From positions 100,950 through 164,949 of the forward strand of contig CAKVIN010000001.1 in assembly GCA_934754425.1 (NCBI GenBank): a stretch of DNA of 64,000 nucleotides, in the 5' to 3' direction. Both the position numbers and the translations under genes were made by a program. Position 1 is the stretch's first letter, and the number at the start of each line of letters is the position of its first letter. The stretch comes from an uncultured Candidatus Melainabacteria bacterium. GTDB taxonomy: Bacteria > Cyanobacteriota > Vampirovibrionia > Gastranaerophilales > Gastranaerophilaceae. The notes below the pieces were generated by a model. It was not told the DNA's origin. It did not search any database and worked only from the letters and a program-made list of their open reading frames with translations. This document shows positions 50,314 to 58,885 of this stretch, in pieces.

Positions 50314-50919
50314 TTATAAATTTGTTTCTAAAAATAAATTTTTATCTACCTGATTGAAAAACTCTTGATATAGTTCTGCATCATAATGACGAATAACTTT
50401 TCGAGGAGAAGATTTTATCATAGTATATCCATCTGCATTTTCTAATATTTTTTCAATCAAATTTATTCGAACTTTTGTTTTTTTTCCAATAGTTTCAAAT
50501 GTCACATTGGAATCAATAATAACTGGATGTAAAGCTAATTCATTTTTCATATGCATTACTGGTATAATTAAAAATGGCGCATCCAACCCAAAAGAAAGCC
50601 CTGTGCAAGCACCATAATATAATAGTTCAAAAGAATATAGAGTTATTCTCCCCTTATCAGTTCTTTTAGCTCTAAAATCTTTTCTTGCTCTAATATAGCC
50701 TAAATTCATTTCTCCATCTTGAATTACAAAACCATTATCTTGTAAAGTATTTATGACTGCTTTTATCACTTTTTGAGTATCTGGTGTATCATAATAACGA
50801 GTTTGCACTTCACGTATTTCCATTGTTGTTTTTGCAACATTATTAGATTTTGCATTAACTGGATTTGCAAAATTTAATAAAAATATGAAGATTACAAATA
50901 AGCTAATTAAATATTTCAT
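50314..50919 (-). CDS. Exported protein with a TLQD-type periplasmic domain, 201 aa
   Basis: The start is taken at ATG 50919, which begins a proper signal peptide (MKYLISLFVIFIFLL, cut after VNA); an upstream ATG would add 25 non-signal residues that overlap the previous gene. The mature part holds R-E-V-Q-T-R-Y-Y-D-T, then A-V-I-N-T-L-Q-D-N-G-F-V-I and L-G-Y-I-R-A-R-K-D-F. The gene just upstream has the same order, so the two are paralogs. They resemble a periplasmic domain found in various envelope lipoproteins, but the role is unknown. The stop of the upstream gene lies four bases before this start. Confidence 0.7.
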   Translation of the reverse strand: MKYLISLFVIFIFLLNFANPVNAKSNNVAKTTMEIREVQTRYYDTPDTQKVIKAVINTLQDNGFVIQDGEMNLGYIRARKDFRAKRTDKGRITLYSFELLYYGACTGLSFGLDAPFLIIPVMHMKNELALHPVIIDSNVTFETIGKKTKVRINLIEKILENADGYTMIKSSPRKVIRHYDAELYQEFFNQVDKNLFLETNL

Positions 50920-50923
50920 AAAA

Positions 50924-51436
50924 TTATATCTTTTGTTTTTGAATAAAAATGGCTTTATCAACTTTTGAGAATAAATCTTGATAATATTTTTCATCAGTTA
51001 CTTCTTCAATCTTAATTGCAGAGCCATAACCATTTAGTAATTTTCTTTTAATATTGATTCTAACTTTGAAAGCTCTACCATATTCAGAAACATTTGCTGT
51101 CGCTTCAACGACGGCAACAGTTGCTCCCATTTGTTTTTTTGTACCAAATTCTCTTTCAAAATCTATTGTCTTATCATTTGTACTAAACTCTTTATTAGCA
51201 GAAATAAAACCTAATAAAGAATTTGCATTGTTTACAATAAATCCCTCGTCTTGTAAAACATTTAACATAGCTTTCATTAAAGTGGCTTTATCAATACTAC
51301 TATATTGTCTTGTTTGATATTGTCGTTTTTGTAATTGAGTTTGTGGCGTTATAATTTCATCTTTTACTTTTGCAAATGTTGGACATATAAATCCAAAGCA
51401 AACAAAACTTAAAAGTAATGCTAAAATTTTTTTCAT
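50924..51436 (-). CDS. Exported protein, paralog of 50314-50919, 170 aa
   Basis: The signal peptide MKKILALLLSFVCFGFICPTFA is cut at ~22. The mature part includes R-Q-Y-Q-T-R-Q-Y-S, M-L-N-V-L-Q-D-E-G-F-I-V and L-L-G-F-I-S-A-N-K-E-F in the same order as the next gene, so this is a tandem duplication that has diverged strongly. It probably works in the periplasm. The gene, its paralog and the BamE-like gene upstream form one operon on this strand. Confidence 0.7.
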   Translation of the reverse strand: MKKILALLLSFVCFGFICPTFAKVKDEIITPQTQLQKRQYQTRQYSSIDKATLMKAMLNVLQDEGFIVNNANSLLGFISANKEFSTNDKTIDFEREFGTKKQMGATVAVVEATANVSEYGRAFKVRINIKRKLLNGYGSAIKIEEVTDEKYYQDLFSKVDKAIFIQKQKI

Positions 51437-51453
51437 ACTTTACCTCAATTTAA

Positions 51454-51945
51454 TTAAAATTTACTCATATGATATTGAAATGATTCAACTTTGCTATTAT
51501 TGAATTTAATTACAATTGTTAGTGTTTTTTGGACGGTTTGAGCATTTTCTCTGCTTTTACCATAACCCGCTAAAATAATACCTACGGAAAAACCGCTATC
51601 ATTATATGACGCTATAGAGGAAACTTTATCATAAATCCAAGTTTCTTTACCATTAGCATCTGCTGTAACAATATTAGGAGAACCAAGTGCTGTTACTACA
51701 TCTGCCTGTGACATTCCAACTTTAATATCTTTTTGAACAATACCAAGTGTTAAATTTTGTTCCATAGTTGGATTTGAACATTTATCCGGATGTTTAGCAC
51801 ATTTTATTGCTTGTTTTTGCTTAATTTTTTCAATTTTTCTTTGATATCGTGCTTCCGCTTTTAAAACTTCATTATTTACTTCATTTATTGCAAATGTTGG
51901 TAATGAGATTGAAATGATAGATAATAAAACTAATAACTTTTTCAT
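51454..51945 (-). CDS. Exported SmpA/BamE-like small protein, 163 aa
   Basis: The start is ATG 51945 (AAGGAG nine bases upstream), giving the signal peptide MKKLLVLLSIISISLPTFA. Mature residues ~85-115 read K-V-G-M-S-Q-A-D-V-V-T-A-L-G-S-P and then E-T-W-I-Y-D, the core of the SmpA/OmlA (BamE) fold. This is a non-lipidated or differently anchored version, as no lipobox is seen. BamE-type domains support outer-membrane protein assembly, but this domain is also used by unrelated envelope proteins. It is the first gene of the operon with the two paralogs downstream. Confidence 0.65.
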   Translation of the reverse strand: MKKLLVLLSIISISLPTFAINEVNNEVLKAEARYQRKIEKIKQKQAIKCAKHPDKCSNPTMEQNLTLGIVQKDIKVGMSQADVVTALGSPNIVTADANGKETWIYDKVSSIASYNDSGFSVGIILAGYGKSRENAQTVQKTLTIVIKFNNSKVESFQYHMSKF

Positions 51946-52036
51946 AAGCAGCGACTCCTTATATTTTCTAAAATATATCATAAAAAAATTTTGCAGTATA
52001 TAAATTTATTAAATTAGTTTTACATGAAATATACAA

Positions 52037-52073
52037 AGAAACGAGGCGCAGCCAACGGCTGCGCCTCGTTTCT
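52037..52073 (-). terminator. GC-rich terminator of the YtxH operon
   Basis: AGAAACGAGGCGCAGCC / GGCTGCGCCTCGTTTCT, a perfect 17-bp stem with a three-base loop. On the minus strand TTTGTATATTT follows. Confidence 0.88.
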
Positions 52074-52091
52074 AACCTACAAATCCAAAGC

Positions 52092-52361
52092 CTAACCTTC
52101 TAATTCTTCTTTCTGTTTATTAAGCATATCTTGAATTTTACCCATAATTTCTTCGCTCTTTTCTTGAACATCAGAAACTATATTATCGGCTCTTCTTTGA
52201 ATATCTTTCACTGTTTCATCAGTTTTTCTTGCAACATCAGAAGCCATTTCACCAATCATTTCTCTTGTTTCTGCACCTGATTTTGGAGCAAGAAGAATAC
52301 CTGCAACTGCACCAATTGCAGCACCTACAGCAAATCCTGTTAAAAATTTTGATAATGACAT
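52092..52361 (-). CDS. YtxH-domain membrane protein, 89 aa
   Basis: Residues ~5-30 form a glycine/alanine-rich membrane helix (G-F-A-V-G-A-A-I-G-A-V-A-G-I-L-L-A-P-K-S-G) typical of YtxH, followed by an amphipathic charged region. YtxH proteins are small stress- or envelope-associated membrane proteins of unclear role. This is the last gene of a four-gene operon with a second YtxH gene and two other membrane proteins. AAGGAG precedes the start. Confidence 0.75.
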   Translation of the reverse strand: MSLSKFLTGFAVGAAIGAVAGILLAPKSGAETREMIGEMASDVARKTDETVKDIQRRADNIVSDVQEKSEEIMGKIQDMLNKQKEELEG

Positions 52362-52423
52362 ATTATTTTCTCCTTCTATAGTAGTTTAACTTCTTTTGAA
52401 AAATTTTCTATTAACCAAGCGCA

Positions 52424-52792
52424 TTACTTCTTTTTGGCAAAAAATTTAAACGCAGAACAAAGTCCGCCCATAAAACCTTTAGCAACTCCTCCGGTAATAG
52501 AAGAAACTTTTGTTAAAATTCTGAGAGGTGAATTTTTAATCATCTCTTTTACCTTGTTAACACTCTCATCTGCTTTAATAATAATTCCGCTAACAATTTC
52601 TACAGATTTATTAATATTTTTCAACGTCGGAACAAGTTCAGTTTTAACAATTGTAGCTGTTTCGTCAACATTTTTTGCAAGCTTAGATAAATCAAACAAA
52701 ACTTTAATAAGCATAGCACCAACAAGAATTACGATAACTCCGGTCGAATAAGCCAAAAATGTTAAACTTTGATATAATTGTGCTGTTTCCAT
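52424..52792 (-). CDS. DUF948-like membrane protein, 122 aa
   Basis: One N-terminal membrane segment (~13-33) is followed by a long helical region (~40-90, heptad-like with N, K, D, E and V) and a glycine-containing tail with a second short hydrophobic part. This resembles the DUF948/YoxC family found next to YtxH genes in Firmicutes. The role is unknown. It lies between two YtxH genes in one operon. Confidence 0.6.
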   Translation of the reverse strand: METAQLYQSLTFLAYSTGVIVILVGAMLIKVLFDLSKLAKNVDETATIVKTELVPTLKNINKSVEIVSGIIIKADESVNKVKEMIKNSPLRILTKVSSITGGVAKGFMGGLCSAFKFFAKKK

Positions 52793-52813
52793 TTATTTTC
52801 CTTTATTTTAAAC

Positions 52814-53128
52814 TTAAAAATCGTAATCAGAAAGTTCTTCAAGCTCTTTTGCTTTTCTCATTTTTTTAGATTTTAACATATTTGAGAACTTTTTATATTG
52901 TCTTTCTAACTTATATTTCAACAAATCCATTGATTCCATTGCTTGCTTTTTAGCTTCATTAACCGCTGGTGAATGTTTTTCAGCCAAATCACATACTGTT
53001 TCTTTAACTTTTTCTCTCATTTCAGCCCCAGAACGTGGTGCAAACAAAACACCTGCAACAATTCCGCCAACAACTCCTGCAAGAAGTCCCATGCCAAAGC
53101 CAAATGATGATTTATCTTTATTACTCAT
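52814..53128 (-). CDS. YtxH-domain membrane protein, 104 aa
   Basis: After a short polar start, residues ~10-30 (G-F-G-M-G-L-L-A-G-V-V-G-G-I-V-A-G-V-L-F-A-P cited as the glycine-rich helix) form a membrane segment followed by R-S-G-A-E-M-R-E-K-V, the YtxH signature. The rest is charged and helical with a basic K-S-K-K-M-R-K stretch. It is a paralog of the 52092 gene in the same operon; two YtxH genes with different tails suggests they pair or form layers. Confidence 0.75.
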   Translation of the reverse strand: MSNKDKSSFGFGMGLLAGVVGGIVAGVLFAPRSGAEMREKVKETVCDLAEKHSPAVNEAKKQAMESMDLLKYKLERQYKKFSNMLKSKKMRKAKELEELSDYDF

Positions 53129-53166
53129 TTTGTACCTCTTTCTTATCTAATATTTTGTTCATTCTA

Positions 53167-53538
53167 TTATATCACATTTTGAAGAAGTGATAAACCCTTC
53201 ATGGATAATTTAAAAACTTTTGATTTTTTAATTTTTTTCGCAATCTTAAAATTCAAACTCCAAAACAAAATCATAGAAATCAATGTTTCTATTCTGGAAC
53301 GAATAATATTATTTCTAATTGTAATTAAATTTTCTACAAAAACCGGTGCAAGCTCTGTCATTTGAATAGAAATTTCTCTTGCAAGAACCATGATATCCTT
53401 AATTTTGGGTTTTGCTTCTTCTAAAAAGTTATTCCAAGATTTAATTTTATTATCCATTTTTATTAAATGAAAAATTATTGTAAACGCAATTATTACTTGT
53501 GAAATAAAAACAATAACTGTAAATAAAGTAAATATCAT
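53167..53538 (-). CDS. Membrane protein, first gene of the YtxH operon, 123 aa
   Basis: It begins M-I-F-T-L-F-T-V-I-V-F-I with a membrane helix (~1-25), has a charged helix rich in K, E and I (~30-75), and a second hydrophobic part near 88-98 followed by a basic end. I do not recognise a family. It is similar in layout to the DUF948-like protein downstream (membrane helix plus helical shaft), so it may be part of the same envelope complex. It is divergent from murT with a short shared promoter region. Confidence 0.55.
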   Translation of the reverse strand: MIFTLFTVIVFISQVIIAFTIIFHLIKMDNKIKSWNNFLEEAKPKIKDIMVLAREISIQMTELAPVFVENLITIRNNIIRSRIETLISMILFWSLNFKIAKKIKKSKVFKLSMKGLSLLQNVI

Positions 53539-53616
53539 ATTTTTCCATTCATATTTGTACTATTATAAGATTATATTTTATAATAATATAAAAAGAAATA
53601 CACTTGGAGGATTATT

Positions 53617-54927
53617 TTGGAAAAGCTTAGATTTTATTTATCTCTTGCGGTCGCAAAATCAGCATATACAACACTTAAAGTCACAAAACTATCCTCCGGC
53701 ACTTCTATTATCGGGCGAATTGTCCTAAAACTTTGCCCAAACTTCTTGCAAGATTGTAACAAATATATTTCAACAAAAATAAATGTCACAGGAACAAACG
53801 GTAAAACAACAACGTCCGGACTAATTTCTCATCTGATTACAAACTCCGGCGCAAGCGTTATCAATAATTCTATGGGAGCTAACATGCTTACCGGAGTTGT
53901 GAATGCACTTTCTGTTTCTTTGAATCCGCTTATTAAAACAGATTACTCCGTTATAGAATCTGATGAAGCTTATTTAGCAAAGATTTATGACAAGTTCGAA
54001 GCTGATTATCTTGTTGTAACAAACCTTTTCCGTGACCAACTCGATAGATACGGAGAACTCGCTACTACAAAAAAATTAATTCAAGAAGGTATAGATAAAA
54101 AACCAAATCTTACACTTTTACTCAACGCTGATGATCCGCTAGTAGCATCTTTTAAAGGACAAAACAAGATTTATTACGGAGTCGAAAATGTCTATTATGC
54201 AAACGATAGCTTGAAAGCAAATTCATCAACAGAAGAAGCTTTTAACTGCCCTTGCGGTAAACCTTTAAAATACGAGAAAAAATTCTACGCTCAGCAAGGT
54301 CATTATTATTGTGATTGCGGTTACAGAAGACCTGAACCTAAGTATAAGGCGGATATTACACTGCATAAAGATTTTTCAATCATCAAAATAAACGGAAAAA
54401 GTTACGAAGTTCCGCTAGTCGGTTTATTCAATGCTTATAACGCTTTGGCTGCGATTTCTTTATGCTTAGAATTAGGAATAAAAAATATAGAAAGTTCGCT
54501 TAAAACTTTTAAAGTTGCTTTTGGAAGAAGTGAAGTTAAATATTTAAACGGCAAACGAACACTTATTCAACTAATCAAAAATCCGATTGGCGCAAATGAA
54601 GTATTAAAAACAGTGGATAAGAATTCTAATTTGCTAATTATTATTAACGATAATTATGCTGACGGTCGTGATGTTTCTTGGCTTTGGGATGCCGAGTTTG
54701 AAGTATTGAAAGACATTCAAAACGAAATTGTTGTTTCAGGCATTAGAGCAAATGATATGGCATTGAGGCTAAAATACGCAAGTGTTCCTACTGATAAAAT
54801 TAAAATTATACCAAACATAAATAAAGCTGTTGAACACGTGGGACAAACTGCTAAAAACGATATCACAATTTTACCAACATATACGGCTTTATTGCACTTG
54901 AATAAATTAAAAAATCTAAAAAAATAA
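53617..54927 (+). CDS. murT: MurT-like Mur ligase (lipid II isoglutaminyl synthase subunit)
   Basis: 436 aa. The ATP-binding motif is G-T-N-G-K-T-T-T near 58-65. The Mur ligase middle domain carries a zinc-ribbon insert with cysteines in C-P-C-G (~204-207) and C-D-C-G (~227-230), the mark of MurT rather than MurC-F. The C-terminal domain follows. MurT with GatD amidates the alpha-carboxyl of D-Glu in lipid II. No gatD is next to it; the downstream gene is convergent and unrelated. TTG 53617 is the start, with GGAGG seven bases before it. MurT in a cell that seems to have an outer membrane is unusual. Confidence 0.85.
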   Translation: MEKLRFYLSLAVAKSAYTTLKVTKLSSGTSIIGRIVLKLCPNFLQDCNKYISTKINVTGTNGKTTTSGLISHLITNSGASVINNSMGANMLTGVVNALSVSLNPLIKTDYSVIESDEAYLAKIYDKFEADYLVVTNLFRDQLDRYGELATTKKLIQEGIDKKPNLTLLLNADDPLVASFKGQNKIYYGVENVYYANDSLKANSSTEEAFNCPCGKPLKYEKKFYAQQGHYYCDCGYRRPEPKYKADITLHKDFSIIKINGKSYEVPLVGLFNAYNALAAISLCLELGIKNIESSLKTFKVAFGRSEVKYLNGKRTLIQLIKNPIGANEVLKTVDKNSNLLIIINDNYADGRDVSWLWDAEFEVLKDIQNEIVVSGIRANDMALRLKYASVPTDKIKIIPNINKAVEHVGQTAKNDITILPTYTALLHLNKLKNLKK

Positions 54928-54934
54928 TAATTCA

Positions 54935-54968
54935 AACGCAGCCTTATCTTTAGAATAAGACTGCGTTT
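54935..54968. terminator. Bidirectional terminator after murT
   Basis: AAACGCAGCCTTAT / ATAAGACTGCGTTT with one mismatch, followed by T residues. It lies between murT and the convergent 1052-aa gene. Confidence 0.85.
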
Positions 54969-55012
54969 TTTTAATTATTATACTTTGCGTACTTTTATTT
55001 GATTTATTCGAT

Positions 55013-58000
55013 TTATTTCAACAAATCTTGCAATTGTTGTTTAGTGAACACTGTCGTCAAATCAATTTCGACTTCAACCAATGTATAATATGGTTTCAAT
55101 TTACCGTCTTTCATTGCAGCATTACCGGTTCTGTTCAATACTGCAGCACTGCCATTGCCTGTAGCACTTCCATCAAAATCATATACATCAAATAATGTAA
55201 GTTTTAATTTTGTGCCATTTAATTGAGAGTCAACAACGTGCATTTGGTGGAATGCGTAATATAAATCTCCAGTTTCAAAAGAAAGTGCTTTGCCGTCACA
55301 GTTTCCTTTAATCAAGTCTTTTATGTTATTTTTTACAAACGTCTTCAAATAAGGATCATAGTTATTCTTTTTGCCACCAACCATAGTCATAGCTTTAGCA
55401 ATTGATGAAGTTGATGTAAAATGATAACCTTGAACCTGTTCTGATGGAATACCATATTCGTTCATCAAATCAGCAAGAATCTTTTTAACTCTTTCACGAT
55501 ATTTTTCACTCAATTTTGAATAACCGGTATATTTTACATCACAGCCGGTAGGCGTGCCACTATATGAAGTTTGTGCCATTTTCAACAACTGCCCAGTAAT
55601 ATCACCTTTAGTAATGTCCTTTATCAATCCATAACCGGTGTATACACGATCGGTTCTTGCACTAGGATTGATTATTATATCGTATAATGACTTAGCAGAC
55701 ATTGTTTGACCACTCGCACTAATTGTACCGGTCAAGGTGCTTCTAGCTGTACCTTTACCTTCTTTTTGAACAACACTGGATTTTGTTGAATTGAAATAAT
55801 GATAAGTTGTTTCCTTTTTGCCGTTTTTATAAACTTCTGTATGCGTATCATTGTTAGAATCTTTGATAATAACTTTGTAATTCTTCTTATCAGTATAATC
55901 ATACGTAAATGTTTGAATAGTTTTTATAGAACCACCAGGATTGTATACAACTCGTTGAGTAATTTCATCATTATTATTTTTCAAAACAAAACAATTATAA
56001 GTTGTGTTTGCAAAATAATTACTATGATCGCTTTTAGTCAAAATAGTACCGAATGAAACTTGATACTTGCCTTTTATTGTTACACCCAGTTTTGTTCCGG
56101 AAACACTTTTTAATTCTGCAGTAGTGTTACCAATTTTTTTGGATGAAGTAGAACCATCAGCAAAAGTTGTTGCTTCTGTATTGTTTTTGTAATCCCATTT
56201 TGTGGTATATAACATTTTTCCATTTTGATCATAACCGATTTCTGACAACTTGTTGCCATTCAAATCTGTTACAATTTGCGTATTCATTTTACCGTTTGAA
56301 TAATTATTCACAGTCTTTGTATTTTCATCAGTATCAGTAATAGTTTCTCTTAACAATGTTTTACCATCATTAACTTTAATAGTTTCAGTTGTTTTAGCGC
56401 CATCGTATGTTGTTTGAATTATTGCGCCATAAGTACCACTCTTGTATTCAGTTCCACTATCCGGATCTGTCCAACTACCTTTATATACCGTTTCTGATAG
56501 CTTTTTGCCATTTTTATCGGTAACAGTTTCTTTATCTTTAAGTTCATTTTGATACTGAATAACAGTTTTTGATACTAAACCTTTTGAATCATAAGTATAT
56601 TTTGTTTCTGATTGTTTCTCATCATTTTTATAAACAATATCAGATATTAAATTACCATTTTTATCATAGGTTTTTTCTGCTGCTTTATAAGGATCTTTAC
56701 TGCTTTCGGAGTGTTCTTTATATTGAATTTCTGTTCGGCTACCATCAGCATTATATGTTATTTTTTTATCTGTGACATAAATACCGTTATAAGTTGCACT
56801 ATAAGTCAAACGACCTTGTGCATCGTATTCTGTTTTGCCAATAACATCACCCCAATATTCTTTGTCGTATTCAAGTCTGGTTTTAGAGCCATCATTATTA
56901 ACTGTTGTCTTGAAATATCTTTCTTTACCATCTTTAGAGGTATGAATTTCTAAAGTAATATTACCTTCTTTATCATATACGTATTTAATTTTTGAACCAT
57001 CAGTATTATATTTAGTAACTTCTTTGCCACTATATGTATACTGAGTTTCTTGTGTTATTTTACCGTTCTTATCATATTCGATTGCAGATTTCACATCACC
57101 ACTATAATCATATTTAGTAATAGTTTGGCTACCGTCTTTATTATATTCGGTTTCAGTTCTACGTTTTGATTTAGAGCTAGAATCATATTCCACGATTTTA
57201 GTAACTTTACCGTCTTTATATGTTGTTTCAACTAGATGTCCTGCTTCGTTTTTGGATTCAAAAGTACCGTTTTTTTCTTCGGTTTTTGGTTTTAATGCTT
57301 CTAAAAATGCAGCATAAGTTTTACCATCTCTTAGCTTATAATTTGTTGATTTTCCTGCTTCTTGAGATACAGGTTCAAAATATTTATTGATTAATTCTTC
57401 CGTTGCGCCTTTATTCGCCAACAAATCTTCTTGAGTATATGTTGTAACGGTTTTGGTATCTGTTCCGGATGCGGCTTCCTTTGCATTACAAGTCATTGAA
57501 TACTTTTTGTTTTCAAATACAAAGTTATAAGTTAACAGATTATTTTTTGTAGAACCGGAAATATCTGTAATACCAATTGCTTTAAATAACTCTGCTAACA
57601 ACAACACAGATAAATTACCTTGCGTAAAATCTTGAATCATTTTATTAACAGCAGCTCTTCTTAATTCTTTGGCTTCTTCACCTGTTGCCAAACTAATTTC
57701 GTCAATATATTGTTTATAATTATCTTTACTTAATTTTGTGCCATTTTTTGTTTTAGATAAGTCTTCAGCTTTATCTGATTTTCTATTAGCATTGTTCAAA
57801 AAATTATCCAAAATCAAGTCTTTTTGATAATCTTGATAAACAATATTAACAACATCATTAATCGTCTTACAGCCGGTTGCTGTGTTTACGATATAAGTAA
57901 CCGTTCTATTATTTAGTGTTGGTTTTGTAAAACCTTGTAGTGGTGCAGCCTTAAAATATTTATGAATTACATTATCTGTAAATTTATAATTATTTTTCAA

Positions 58001-58171
58001 CTGATTTAGCGTATAAGTAGTTTCAGTCAAAGTTAGATTCGGGTTCCCAATTGTAATAGAATTATTTTTGGATAAGTCTATTTTTCCTGTAGAAGTTTTG
58101 TTGTTACCAAGCAAAGGTCTATTTTTGCTAAAATTGATTTTTAAGTTAAGTTTTCTGTTGTTAATATCCAT
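55013..58171 (-). CDS. Large YD-repeat-like protein, 1052 aa
   Basis: No Sec signal. Residues ~1-300 are unique (helical, N- and K-rich). Residues ~310-830 consist of short repeats of the type Y-D-x-x-G-x-[IL]-x-x-x-x-x-Y, as in YD/RHS and YwqK-like beta-repeat proteins. Residues ~840-1052 form a non-repetitive C-terminal domain with W-free sequence and several Tyr and His, a position where RHS-type toxins carry their variable toxic domain. No DUF name is known to me. The 117-aa gene with a sigma-28-type promoter is 52 bases upstream and likely in the same transcript. A secreted or surface effector is a reasonable guess. Confidence 0.55.
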   Translation of the reverse strand: MDINNRKLNLKINFSKNRPLLGNNKTSTGKIDLSKNNSITIGNPNLTLTETTYTLNQLKNNYKFTDNVIHKYFKAAPLQGFTKPTLNNRTVTYIVNTATGCKTINDVVNIVYQDYQKDLILDNFLNNANRKSDKAEDLSKTKNGTKLSKDNYKQYIDEISLATGEEAKELRRAAVNKMIQDFTQGNLSVLLLAELFKAIGITDISGSTKNNLLTYNFVFENKKYSMTCNAKEAASGTDTKTVTTYTQEDLLANKGATEELINKYFEPVSQEAGKSTNYKLRDGKTYAAFLEALKPKTEEKNGTFESKNEAGHLVETTYKDGKVTKIVEYDSSSKSKRRTETEYNKDGSQTITKYDYSGDVKSAIEYDKNGKITQETQYTYSGKEVTKYNTDGSKIKYVYDKEGNITLEIHTSKDGKERYFKTTVNNDGSKTRLEYDKEYWGDVIGKTEYDAQGRLTYSATYNGIYVTDKKITYNADGSRTEIQYKEHSESSKDPYKAAEKTYDKNGNLISDIVYKNDEKQSETKYTYDSKGLVSKTVIQYQNELKDKETVTDKNGKKLSETVYKGSWTDPDSGTEYKSGTYGAIIQTTYDGAKTTETIKVNDGKTLLRETITDTDENTKTVNNYSNGKMNTQIVTDLNGNKLSEIGYDQNGKMLYTTKWDYKNNTEATTFADGSTSSKKIGNTTAELKSVSGTKLGVTIKGKYQVSFGTILTKSDHSNYFANTTYNCFVLKNNNDEITQRVVYNPGGSIKTIQTFTYDYTDKKNYKVIIKDSNNDTHTEVYKNGKKETTYHYFNSTKSSVVQKEGKGTARSTLTGTISASGQTMSAKSLYDIIINPSARTDRVYTGYGLIKDITKGDITGQLLKMAQTSYSGTPTGCDVKYTGYSKLSEKYRERVKKILADLMNEYGIPSEQVQGYHFTSTSSIAKAMTMVGGKKNNYDPYLKTFVKNNIKDLIKGNCDGKALSFETGDLYYAFHQMHVVDSQLNGTKLKLTLFDVYDFDGSATGNGSAAVLNRTGNAAMKDGKLKPYYTLVEVEIDLTTVFTKQQLQDLLK

Positions 58172-58223
58172 TGTAAATGCTCACTTTCTGTTATTTTTTT
58201 AAATTCTATACTAAATACTCTCA

Positions 58224-58577
58224 TTAAACAAAATCAAAACACATGAATTCATCTTTTGAATCAAGGCTAACTCTAAATAAATCATCTTTATTAATGATAA
58301 AACATGTCGCTCCTCCAATATTAAATCTGGTAAATTCACTGTTCACAGGCAAAATCTTTTTTGATAATTCTTTAGCTTCCTCCAAAGTTTCAATTGCACC
58401 AAATTGATTCAAGCGTTCCTTAAACTCTTTGAGCTTCTGTTCTTGAGAATTTTCTAACTTGTTTTTAATTTCAAATTGGTAATAATTATCCAATAATTGC
58501 AAATCATCTCCAAGTTCCACCTGCTTCATGCTATATGTGTCGCTCCAAACTTGTTCATTTTTATTTATGACTTCCAT
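58224..58577 (-). CDS. Small acidic protein upstream of the YD-repeat gene, 117 aa
   Basis: Unknown family. It is acidic overall, predicted helical with two beta-like stretches at the C-terminus (C-F-I-I-N and F-M-C-F-D-F-V). There is no signal peptide. The sigma-28-type promoter at 58614-58640 drives it, with AGAGG before the ATG. The size and acidity recall type III chaperones, which bind a larger secreted partner encoded next door. Here that would be the 1052-aa protein, but no motif proves it. Confidence 0.5.
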   Translation of the reverse strand: MEVINKNEQVWSDTYSMKQVELGDDLQLLDNYYQFEIKNKLENSQEQKLKEFKERLNQFGAIETLEEAKELSKKILPVNSEFTRFNIGGATCFIINKDDLFRVSLDSKDEFMCFDFV

Positions 58578-58613
58578 GGTGATTTCCTCTATTTTGTGCT
58601 CACACTTCTATGT

Positions 58614-58640
58614 ATTACGGCATTTTTTTCAAAAACTTTA
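58614..58640 (-). promoter_or_regulatory. Sigma-28 (flagellar) type promoter of the 117-aa/1052-aa operon
   Basis: On the minus strand TAAAGTTT (58633-58640), exactly 11 bases, GCCGTAAT (58614-58621): six of eight -10 positions match GCCGATAA and the -35 is perfect. Confidence 0.65.
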
Positions 58641-58832
58641 GGGTTTGTAACAAAAAATTTACAATTCATTTTTTTTTGCCACTATTATTAGATTTGCGAC
58701 TTTAAACAATAAACAAAACAAAAAAATATTAGAAAAAATTATATAACCATGAAAAATTTTTACTAATAAATCGTCTATTTTTAGAATTTTACACTTATTT
58801 TATATCCAATAAAACAGTTAATAGAGTTCATA

Positions 58833-58880
58833 CAAAAATATTGACCTTTGAAATTACCCCAAAAATCAATATTTTTTTTA
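58833..58880 (-). terminator. Terminator-like hairpin after the hybrid-cluster-like gene
   Basis: AAAATATTGA / TCAATATTTT stem with a ~21-base loop and T-runs on both strands. The rest of the gap 58641-58832 is AT-rich and shows no gene. Confidence 0.5.
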
Positions 58881-58885
58881 CGTTA

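Noticed and set aside
50920..50994. Upstream ATG for the 50314 gene
   Set aside because: It overlaps the previous gene and hides the signal peptide; ATG 50919 gives a proper signal sequence.
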